This document shows positions 1 to 5,268 of a stretch of 10,393 nucleotides of DNA, one piece after another (position 1 is the first letter of the stretch; every line of letters starts with the position of its first letter). This DNA is from JBQTJJ01 sp052387235 (lineage in GTDB: Bacteria > Actinomycetota > Acidimicrobiia > Acidimicrobiales > GCA-2861595): assembly GCA_052387235.1 (NCBI GenBank), contig JBQTJJ010000081.1, forward strand, positions 1 to 10,393, read 5' to 3'. The translations under genes and the position numbers were made by a program. The notes under the pieces are model-generated. The model did no database searches, had not been told where the DNA came from, and saw only the letters and a list, made by a program, of their open reading frames with translations.

Positions 1-21
1 AAAGCCCTGGTCACAGCGTTG

Positions 22-103
22 TGCGGGCGAGAGGACTCGAACCTCCATGCCTTGCGGCACCGGGACCTAAACCCGGCGCGTCTGCCAGTTGCGCCACGCC
101 CGC
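22..103 (-). tRNA. trnL: tRNA-Leu(UAG)
   Basis: Read on the minus strand, this 82-nt stretch folds as a class II tRNA. The acceptor stem GCGGGCG (103-97) pairs with CGCCCGC (29-23), and A22 is the discriminator base. The anticodon stem CCGGG/CCCGG encloses the loop TTTAGGT, giving anticodon UAG (69-67), which reads CUN leucine codons, chiefly CUA. A variable arm (TGCCGCAAGGCA) follows, as expected for leucine tRNAs, and then a T-arm containing GGTTCGAGTCC. CCA is not encoded: the bases after A22 read CAA. The gene diverges from the riboswitch and CAP-protein unit. Confidence 0.96.
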
Positions 104-115
104 TGGTCCGGGCCC

Positions 116-121
116 ATTCTG
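116..121 (-). promoter_or_regulatory. possible -10 box for tRNA-Leu
   Basis: On the minus strand the hexamer CAGAAT lies 12 nt before the first base of the tRNA and is the only A/T-rich hexamer nearby. No convincing -35 box is visible at 16-18 nt spacing. This is a weak positional inference. Confidence 0.25.
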
Positions 122-208
122 CCGCACGACCACGGGGACGCAGCGCTCTTCCCCGTTCTGCTCAGAGCCTCAAGTCGCGGCGCCCTCGCGCCGACATTCG
201 GGGTGACA

Positions 209-303
209 ACCGACGAAACGGCAACCCCGGGGAAACCCGGAGGACGCAAAGCCCACGGGCCTTCTGCGAGCGACCCCTCGCATGGCAGCCGGGTTACCGA
301 AAC
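209..303 (+). ncRNA. cyclic di-GMP-I (GEMM-I) riboswitch aptamer
   Basis: Seen: the conserved GEMM-I blocks occur in order. ACGGCAACC (218-226) leads into helix CCGGG/CCCGG (227-231/236-240), which is closed by a GAAA tetraloop (232-235). ACGCAAAGCC follows (244-253), then a second helix TGCGAG/CTCGCA (265-270/277-282), then GGCAGCCGGGTTACCG (284-299). Known: GEMM-I RNAs bind c-di-GMP between the two parallel helical stacks. Aligned by eye to Vibrio cholerae Vc2, the ligand-contacting G20, A47 and C92 correspond to G220, A248 and C297. Having G rather than A at the position-20 equivalent favours c-di-GMP over 3',3'-cGAMP. The aptamer ends about 40 nt before the GTG of the CAP-domain gene, which it should control in cis. 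The outer ends of the first helix (P1) are uncertain by a few bases. Confidence 0.93.
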
Positions 304-324
304 GGGAGGCCCGTGTTCTCCCGT
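302..324 (+). promoter_or_regulatory. candidate riboswitch expression-platform hairpin
   Basis: Directly after the aptamer, ACGGGAG (302-308) can pair with CTCCCGT (318-324) to make a 7-bp stem with a 9-nt loop. A competing 5-bp hairpin, ACGGG (302-306) with CCCGT (310-314), shares the left arm. CTCC (318-321) is also complementary to GGAG (331-334) of the Shine-Dalgarno site. The region can therefore either hold CTCC away from the ribosome site or release it to mask that site. There is no U-tract, so translational control is more likely than termination. The pairings are seen; the mechanism and the direction of switching are inferred. Confidence 0.5.
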
Positions 325-329
325 AGTTC

Positions 330-335
330 AGGAGG
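330..335 (+). promoter_or_regulatory. Shine-Dalgarno site of the CAP-domain gene
   Basis: AGGAGG lies 6 nt before GTG at 342. It is the clearest ribosome-binding site in the window and fixes that start codon. Most other genes here lack one, which fits a long structured 5' leader on this transcript. Confidence 0.88.
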
Positions 336-341
336 AACATC

Positions 342-1586
342 GTGGCCAGGCTCGCCAAGGGGTTGCTCGCCCTCCTGCTCGTCCTCTCGACCGCCCCCCT
401 GCTGGGAGCGGCGCCGGCCGCCGCCGACAGCGCCGAGGAGACCGACTTCGTCACCCGGCTGAACGACCTCCGGGCCTCACGGGGCCTGGCCCCCCTGGCC
501 GTGGACACCCGCCTCGGCGACGTGGCCCGCACCTGGTCCGGGAAGATGGCGGCGGCCAACTCGCTGTCGCACAACCCCAGCCTGTCGTCCCAGGTCCCGT
601 CGGGCTGGCGGAAGATCGGTGAGAACGTGGGCTACGGCCCGACGGTGCTCGTCCTGCACAACGCCCTGGTCGCCAGCCCGGCCCACCTGGCCAACATGGT
701 CGACCCCGCCTTCAACGCCGTCGGGATCGGCGTGGTGATCGCCGGCTCCACCATCTGGGTGACGCAGGTGTTCATGCAGACCTCGGGCAGCATCGTCACG
801 GCCGCCGCCGCCCCCATCGTCGGGACCCTGACCTCGGGCAGCGAGTGGTACCGCCTGGCCGGCTCCGCCGGCGAGATCCACACCTTCGGCGCCGTCCCCG
901 GCCTTCCCGTGGTCACGCCGTCGGCGCCCGTCGTCGCCATCACGGCCAAGCCCAACGGCTCGGGCACGTGGCAGGCCGCGTCGGACGGCGCCGTGTTCGC
1001 CCACGGCGACGCCGGCTACTACGGCTCCATGGCCGGCCGCGCCCTGGCCCAGCCCATCGTGGGCATGGCGGCCACGCCGACCGGGAAGGGCTACTGGCTG
1101 GTGGCCCGCGACGGCGGCATCTTCTCCTTCGGCGACGCCAAGTTCTTCGGCTCCACCGGTGCCCTCAAGCTCAACCAGCCCATCGTCGGCATGACGGCCA
1201 GCCCCACCGGCGCCGGCTACTGGTTCGTGGCCGCCGACGGCGGCATCTTCGCCTTCGGCGACGCCAAGTTCTTCGGCTCCACCGGCGCCCTCAAGCTCAA
1301 CCAGCCGGTGGTGGGCATGTCGTCCAGCAAGTCCGGCAAGGGCTACTGGCTGGTGGCCCGCGACGGCGGCATCTTCTCCTTCGGCGACGCCGCCTTCTTC
1401 GGCTCCACCGGTGCCATCCGCCTCAACCAGCCCATCGTGGGCATGGCCCGCTCGTCGTCGGGCAGCGGGTACCGCTTCGTGGCCGCCGACGGCGGCATCT
1501 TCTCCTTCGGCGACGCCGTCTTCCTCGGCTCGGCGGGCGGCAGCCCTCTCGGCTCGCCCGTCACCGCCATGGTCGCCGGGGCGTAA
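342..1586 (+). CDS. secreted CAP-domain protein with five 42-aa C-terminal repeats
   Basis: This is a 414-aa exported protein. Residues 1-28 form a Sec signal peptide: K6, a leucine-rich core and a probable cut after APAAA. Residues 32-150 match the bacterial CAP/SCP-PR1 (YkwD-like) domain. Candidate cavity residues are H77 (SHNPSL), E94 (GENVGYG) and H115 (SPAHLANM), followed by the WVTQVFMQ strand. CAP proteins are extracellular, and their bacterial functions are mostly unknown. From about residue 208 come five repeats of exactly 42 residues, with cores such as GYWLVARDGGIFSFGDA, probably a beta-rich or propeller-like module. There is no membrane anchor or sorting signal, so the protein is either released or wall-bound through the repeats. 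The GTG start is supported by AGGAGG and by the signal peptide. The upstream riboswitch makes c-di-GMP the likely regulator. The C-terminal repeat is degenerate. Confidence 0.93.
   Translation: MARLAKGLLALLLVLSTAPLLGAAPAAADSAEETDFVTRLNDLRASRGLAPLAVDTRLGDVARTWSGKMAAANSLSHNPSLSSQVPSGWRKIGENVGYGPTVLVLHNALVASPAHLANMVDPAFNAVGIGVVIAGSTIWVTQVFMQTSGSIVTAAAAPIVGTLTSGSEWYRLAGSAGEIHTFGAVPGLPVVTPSAPVVAITAKPNGSGTWQAASDGAVFAHGDAGYYGSMAGRALAQPIVGMAATPTGKGYWLVARDGGIFSFGDAKFFGSTGALKLNQPIVGMTASPTGAGYWFVAADGGIFAFGDAKFFGSTGALKLNQPVVGMSSSKSGKGYWLVARDGGIFSFGDAAFFGSTGAIRLNQPIVGMARSSSGSGYRFVAADGGIFSFGDAVFLGSAGGSPLGSPVTAMVAGA
963..1586 (+). repeat. 126-bp in-frame tandem repeats within the CAP-domain gene
   Basis: Five units of 126 bp begin near 963, 1089, 1215, 1341 and 1467. 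Units 2-4 are very similar in DNA; units 1 and 5 are more diverged. Unit 2 and unit 4 share an identical 54-bp stretch (from 1086 and 1338), giving a higher-order 252-bp period. At the protein level the units alternate between WLVARDGG and (W/R)FVAADGG versions. The synonymous identity suggests recent duplication or gene conversion. Confidence 0.9.
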
Positions 1587-1591
1587 ACCCC

Positions 1592-1643
1592 GCGGCGGGC
1601 TCCGGTGGGTGGGCAACGCCCGGCCCCCCACCGGGCCCGCCGC
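1592..1643. terminator. long G/C hairpin after the CAP-domain gene
   Basis: GCGGCGGGC (1592-1600), a bulged T, and CCGGTGGG (1602-1609) pair perfectly with CCCACCGG (1627-1634) and GCCCGCCGC (1635-1643). This gives a 17-bp stem. The 17-nt loop holds its own small GGGC/GCCC hairpin (1611-1614/1618-1621). It begins 6 nt after the TAA stop at 1586 and is a mirror structure on the other strand. It has no T-tract, as is common for stable actinobacterial terminators. It probably terminates the CAP transcript, and may do so for both convergent genes. Confidence 0.7.
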
Positions 1644-1656
1644 CCGAGCCCCGCCG

Positions 1657-1691
1657 GGCCCCCGCTCCCTGGCACGGTGGAGCCGGGGGCC
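1657..1691. terminator. second hairpin, downstream of the ABC exporter gene
   Basis: GGCCCCCGCTCC (1657-1668) pairs with GGAGCCGGGGGCC (1679-1691) with one bulged C, giving a 12-bp stem and a 10-nt loop. On the minus strand it lies 16 nt beyond the ABC transporter stop codon, so it is the likely terminator of that gene. There is no T-tract. Confidence 0.6.
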
Positions 1692-1707
1692 GGCCCGCTC
1701 GTGCGGG

Positions 1708-3612
1708 TCAGGAGGCGGCCGGGCTCGACCGCGGCGCCTCGGGCGAGCCGCCGCCGAACTGGGTCCGGTAGAGGGACGCGTAGAGGCCCGGGACGTCGAC
1801 GAGCCGGTCGTGGGTGCCGTGCTGGACGACGGCGCCGCCGTCGAGCACGAGGATCTGCGACGCCGAACGGATGGTGGAGAGGCGGTGGGCGATCACGACC
1901 GACGTCCGTCCCTCCAGGGCGGCGGCCAGGGCCTGCTGGATGAGCGACTCGGTCTCGGAGTCGAGGTGGGCGGTGGCCTCGTCCAGGATCACGATGGCCG
2001 GGTCCTTGAGGAGCACCCGCGCGATGGCGAGCCGTTGCTTCTCGCCGCCCGACAGCCGGAAACCGCGCTCGCCCACGATGGTGTCGTAGCCGTCGGGCAG
2101 GCTGCTGATGAGGTCGTGGATGCGGGCCGCGGTGCAGGCCCGCACCAGGTCGGCGTCGGTAGCCCGGTGCCGGGCATAGCGCAGGTTGGCGGCGATGGAG
2201 TCGTGGAAGAGGTGGACGTCCTGGGCCACCATGCCGCAGGACGCGGCCAGGCTGTCCAGCGTGAGCGCCCGCACGTCGTGGCCGTCGAGGCGCACCGCTC
2301 CCGAGGTCACGTCGTACAGGCGCACGAGGAGCCCGGCCAGGGACGTCTTCCCCGCGCCCGTGGGCCCCACCAGCGCCGTCATCGTGCCGGGCTCGGCCAC
2401 GAAGGAGACGCCCCGCAGGATCCAGTCGGACGGCCCGTCGGCCAGGCCGACCGCCCCCTCCGCCTCCAGCGACGGGATCGAGACGGTGGCCGGTGCCGGG
2501 TACCGGAACCACACGTCCTCGACCTCGATGCGCCCCCGCGGGTGCTCCAGGGCGCGGGCGCCCGGCGCCTCGGCCACGGCGTGCGGCGCGTCGAGGACCT
2601 CGAAGCAGCGCTCGAACGAGACCAGGGCGGTGAGGAGGTCGACGCGGGCCCCGGACAGGTCGGTGAGGGGGGAGTAGAGGCGGGCGACGTAGGCGGCCAG
2701 GGCGGTGAGGCCTCCCACCTGGAGCGACCCGTCGATCACGGCCCGGCTCCCGACCCAGTAGACGCCGGCCGTGCCCACCGCGCCGGTGACGGCGAGGATG
2801 GCGAAGTACACCCGGGACGTGACGGCCTGGCGCACGGCGTTGTCCCGCACGGCCCGGGCCCGCCGGCCGAACTCGCCCAGCTCGGCGTCCCGCCGGCCGA
2901 ACAGCTTCACCAGGAGGGCGCCGGCCACGTTGAAGCGCTCGGCCATGGTGGCGCCCATGTCGCTGTTGAGCTGCATCCGCCCCCGGGAGAGGGCCACCAG
3001 GCGGGCGCTCAGGATCCGGTCCACGACCACCACCACCGGCAGCACGCACAGGGCGAACACGGTGACCTGCCAGTTCAGGAGGAGCATGGCCCCGAGGGTG
3101 GCCGCCACCAGCAGGACGTTGGACGTGACGGTGGCCACCGTGCCGACCGTGCCCTCGGCGCCCACCACGTCGTTGGTGAGGCGGCTGACGATGGCGCCGG
3201 TCTGGGCCCGGGTGAAGAAGCCGATCGGCATTCGCTGGACGTGGTCGAACAGGGCCATGCGCATGTCGAGGATGAGGCCCTGGCCGATGCGCACCGCCAG
3301 CCACCGGTTGACCAGGCGCAGGCCGGTCTCGGCCAGCGCCAGCCCCACCGCCGCCCCCACCAGCACGTTGACGGCGTCCAGGTCCCTGGACGGGATGGCG
3401 CTGTCGATCAGGCGCTTGATGACGAGCGGCGGCAGCACGGCCACGAACGACAGGACGACGATGGTGCACAGGTACAGGCCGAGCAGCGGCCGGTAGGGGC
3501 GGGCGAAGGACCAGGCCCGCCGGATCGTGGCCGGGTTGACCCGCGCGCCGGCCAGCTCCTCCGGGTCGATCCGGGCGGCACGATGGCGCCCCCCTCCCCG
3601 CTCGCGCATCAT
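1708..3612 (-). CDS. ABC exporter, fused membrane and ATPase domains
   Basis: This 634-aa half-transporter is a full-length exporter of the MsbA/multidrug type, probably working as a homodimer because no partner gene is adjacent. The N-terminal part (about 40-315) holds six predicted membrane helices. The C-terminal ATPase carries Walker A GPTGAGKT (416-423), Q-loop Q464, signature LSGGEKQ (520-526), Walker B ending in D544-E545, and switch H576, so it should hydrolyse ATP. About 25 extra residues lie between the aromatic A-loop region (WFRYP) and WILRGVSF, longer than in most exporters. I recall similar insertions in actinobacterial relatives. The substrate is unknown; lipid, peptide or drug export are all possible. 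The start is taken at ATG 3612, with TACCCT 8 nt upstream and no Shine-Dalgarno; ATG 3609 is equally in frame. A start at 3714 would overlap clpP and has a proline/arginine-rich, non-conserved leader, so it was rejected. Confidence 0.93.
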   Translation of the reverse strand: MMRERGGGRHRAARIDPEELAGARVNPATIRRAWSFARPYRPLLGLYLCTIVVLSFVAVLPPLVIKRLIDSAIPSRDLDAVNVLVGAAVGLALAETGLRLVNRWLAVRIGQGLILDMRMALFDHVQRMPIGFFTRAQTGAIVSRLTNDVVGAEGTVGTVATVTSNVLLVAATLGAMLLLNWQVTVFALCVLPVVVVVDRILSARLVALSRGRMQLNSDMGATMAERFNVAGALLVKLFGRRDAELGEFGRRARAVRDNAVRQAVTSRVYFAILAVTGAVGTAGVYWVGSRAVIDGSLQVGGLTALAAYVARLYSPLTDLSGARVDLLTALVSFERCFEVLDAPHAVAEAPGARALEHPRGRIEVEDVWFRYPAPATVSIPSLEAEGAVGLADGPSDWILRGVSFVAEPGTMTALVGPTGAGKTSLAGLLVRLYDVTSGAVRLDGHDVRALTLDSLAASCGMVAQDVHLFHDSIAANLRYARHRATDADLVRACTAARIHDLISSLPDGYDTIVGERGFRLSGGEKQRLAIARVLLKDPAIVILDEATAHLDSETESLIQQALAAALEGRTSVVIAHRLSTIRSASQILVLDGGAVVQHGTHDRLVDVPGLYASLYRTQFGGGSPEAPRSSPAAS

Positions 3613-3620
3613 CGACGGCA

Positions 3621-3626
3621 AGGGTA
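3621..3626 (-). promoter_or_regulatory. leaderless-type -10 box of the ABC exporter
   Basis: On the minus strand TACCCT lies 8 nt before ATG 3612. A TAnnnT hexamer this close to a start codon, without a Shine-Dalgarno site, is the known layout of leaderless actinobacterial mRNAs. No -35 box was recognised. Confidence 0.5.
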
Positions 3627-3700
3627 GAGGCGGGCAGGTCCGGGGCCCCGACGGGGTGGGGCGAGGGCCGGGACCGGCTCTGCAACCGTCGGCGCGGGGG

Positions 3701-3706
3701 TAGCCT
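3701..3706 (+). promoter_or_regulatory. leaderless-type -10 box of clpP
   Basis: TAGCCT lies 6 nt before the clpP ATG at 3713, and no Shine-Dalgarno site is present. It forms a divergent pair with the exporter's TACCCT about 75 bp away. No good -35 match is visible. Confidence 0.55.
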
Positions 3707-3712
3707 CGGGCC

Positions 3713-4318
3713 ATGCCCGTCCCGCTTCCCGCCGCCGTCTCCCAGCAGCCCGCCGACCGCGCCAGCGACGTCTACCAGCGCCTGCTCAAGGAACGCATCG
3801 TGTTCCTCGGCACCCAGGTGGACGACCAGTCCGCCAACCTGCTGTGCGCCCAGCTCCTCCTCCTGGCGGCCGAGGACCCGGAGCGGGACATCAACGTCTA
3901 CATCAACTCGCCGGGCGGGTCCGTCACCGCCGGCCTCGCCATCTACGACACCATGCAGTACGTGCCGTGCGACGTGTCCACGGTGTGCATGGGCCTGGCC
4001 GCCTCGATGGGCCAGTTCCTGCTGTGCGCCGGCACCCCCGGCAAGCGCTTCGCCCTGCCGCACTCCCGGATCCTCATGCACCAGCCGTCCGGGTCCATGC
4101 AGGGCCAGGCCGCCGACATCGCCATCCAGGCCGAGCAGATCATCTACCTCAAGCGCATGATGGCGGAGCGCATCAGCCACCACACGGGCCAGCCGGTGGA
4201 GCGCATCGAGGCCGACTCGGACCGGGACCGGTGGTTCACGGCCCAGGAGGCCCTGGCCTACGGCTTCATCGACCGCGTCATCGAGTCGGCCGCGCAGGCG
4301 CCGGCGCTCACGCCGTAA
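3713..4318 (+). CDS. clpP: ATP-dependent Clp protease proteolytic subunit ClpP
   Basis: This 201-aa protein is the cytoplasmic serine peptidase that forms the barrel of the Clp protease, degrading proteins fed in by ClpX or ClpC ATPases. The length is typical. The catalytic triad is intact: S98 in GLAASMGQF, H123 in LMHQPSG, and D172 in DSDRDRW. The oxyanion and strand motif INSPGGSVTAG (64-74) and the handle helix around QAEQIIYLKRMM are conserved. Known: actinobacteria often carry two or more ClpP paralogues, with the main pair near clpX and tig. Neither partner is seen here, so this is a solitary copy that probably assembles with a paralogue elsewhere. It has four cysteines (45, 86, 92, 105), including two near the active-site region. 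It starts at ATG 3713 behind TAGCCT with no Shine-Dalgarno, and ends 48 bp before the next gene. Confidence 0.96.
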   Translation: MPVPLPAAVSQQPADRASDVYQRLLKERIVFLGTQVDDQSANLLCAQLLLLAAEDPERDINVYINSPGGSVTAGLAIYDTMQYVPCDVSTVCMGLAASMGQFLLCAGTPGKRFALPHSRILMHQPSGSMQGQAADIAIQAEQIIYLKRMMAERISHHTGQPVERIEADSDRDRWFTAQEALAYGFIDRVIESAAQAPALTP

Positions 4319-4354
4319 GGGACTGCGCCGGCCGGGCCCGCTGCCGTCCTCGGC

Positions 4355-4360
4355 CACAAT
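4355..4360 (+). promoter_or_regulatory. possible leaderless-type -10 box of the FAH-family gene
   Basis: CACAAT lies 6 nt before ATG 4367. It differs from TAnnnT at the first base, but it sits at the same spacing as the boxes of neighbouring genes, and no Shine-Dalgarno site is seen. Confidence 0.4.
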
Positions 4361-4366
4361 GGCGGG

Positions 4367-5257
4367 ATGCGCTTCGTCAACGCGGACGGCCGGGCCGCCC
4401 TCCTCGTGGACTCGACCGTCCACGACCTGCACGAGCTGACCGGCGGGCGGGTCCCGGCGTCGCCCATGGCCGTCGTCACCGACCACTGGGAGGCCGCCCT
4501 CGAGGCGTGGGACCTGGGCTCGTTCGGGGGCGGCAGGCCGGTGGCGGAGGTGCGGCTCGGGCCGCCCGTGCCGGCGCCACGCTCGGTGTACGCCATAGGC
4601 CTCAACTACCGCACCCACGCCCGGGAGATGGGGTCGGACGTGGGCGCCATCCCGCCCGTGTTCACCAAGTTCCCGTCCGCCATCACCGGGCCCCACGACG
4701 ACATCGTCCTCCCGGCGGGGGAGGGCACCACCGACTGGGAGGCCGAGCTGGCCTTCGTGGTGGGGGAGGGCGGGCGCAACATCCGGGCGTCGGAGGGGCT
4801 CGACGCGCTGCGGGGGCTCATGGTCTCCCAGGACGTGTCCGAGCGGTTCGTGCAGATGGCGGCCGGCCGCCAGTTCTCGCTGGGCAAGAGCTTCGACACG
4901 TTCTGCCCCACCGGGCCGGCGCTGGTCACGCTGGACGAGCTCGCGTCCCCGCTCGACCTGCGCATCGGGTGCTCGGTGAACGGCGAGGTGGTGCAGGACG
5001 CCACCACCGCCGACATGATCGTCGACGTGCCCCATCTGGTGGAGCTGCTGTCGTCGGTGATGACGCTGGCCGCCGGCGACGTGTGCCTCACCGGCACCCC
5101 GGCCGGGGTGGGCCACGCCCGCACGCCGCCCCGCTTCCTCCGCCCCGGCGACGTGCTGGAGACCGAGATCGAGGGGCTCGGCGCCATGCGCAACCCCTGC
5201 GTGGCCGAGGCCACCGCCGAGGAGCGGGCCGCCCTGGCCGACCGCCCGCCCCACTAG
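4367..5257 (+). CDS. fumarylacetoacetate hydrolase (FAH) family protein
   Basis: This 296-aa protein belongs to the FAH superfamily, whose cytoplasmic, Mg2+-dependent enzymes cleave or hydrate C-C bonds in 2-oxo acids (fumarylpyruvate or acylpyruvate hydrolases, oxaloacetate decarboxylase, 2-keto-4-pentenoate hydratase-like enzymes). After a short variable N-terminal domain (1-70), the catalytic domain carries AIGLNYRTHAREMG (76-89, with H84), FTKFPSAITGP (99-109), the metal-binding E125 and E127 in DWEAELAFVVG, D156 in SQDVSER, K174 in GKSFDTFCPTGP, and LTGTPAGVG (241-249). All expected ligands are present, so it should be active. The exact substrate cannot be told from the sequence. No other aromatic-degradation genes are in view, which favours a housekeeping or metabolite-clearing role over a degradation operon. 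The gene ends 11 bp before the methyltransferase-like gene. Confidence 0.93.
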   Translation: MRFVNADGRAALLVDSTVHDLHELTGGRVPASPMAVVTDHWEAALEAWDLGSFGGGRPVAEVRLGPPVPAPRSVYAIGLNYRTHAREMGSDVGAIPPVFTKFPSAITGPHDDIVLPAGEGTTDWEAELAFVVGEGGRNIRASEGLDALRGLMVSQDVSERFVQMAAGRQFSLGKSFDTFCPTGPALVTLDELASPLDLRIGCSVNGEVVQDATTADMIVDVPHLVELLSSVMTLAAGDVCLTGTPAGVGHARTPPRFLRPGDVLETEIEGLGAMRNPCVAEATAEERAALADRPPH

Positions 5258-5260
5258 CGT
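5255..5260 (+). promoter_or_regulatory. possible leaderless-type -10 box of the methyltransferase-like gene
   Basis: TAGCGT lies 8 nt before GTG 5269, which has no Shine-Dalgarno site. Its first three bases are also the TAG stop of the FAH-family gene, so the match is partly forced. It could be an internal promoter that separates the glycosyltransferase string from the FAH gene. Confidence 0.35.
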
Positions 5261-5268
5261 CGGCCGGC

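Noticed and set aside
179..192. Small hairpin GGCGC/GCGCC upstream of the riboswitch as a terminator or attenuator
   Set aside because: Only 5 bp with no T-tract and probably upstream of the transcription start. Such stems are frequent by chance at this GC content.
963..1586. CRISPR-like repeated array
   Set aside because: The units are 126 bp, contiguous, in frame and coding, without unique spacers.
1411..3627. Long plus-strand frame opposite the exporter
   Set aside because: It is a compositional shadow: histidine/glycine/glutamate-rich translation with no recognisable domain, opposite an intact exporter.
3613..3714. 34-residue N-terminal extension of the ABC exporter starting at 3714
   Set aside because: It would overlap the clpP start and cover the exporter's own likely promoter. 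The residues are arginine/proline-rich and unlike exporter N-termini.
3844..5268. Upstream extension of the methyltransferase-like frame through clpP and the FAH gene
   Set aside because: The extension is an out-of-frame reading of two well-conserved genes and has no domain signal. The GTG at 5269 gives a sensible start right after the FAH stop.
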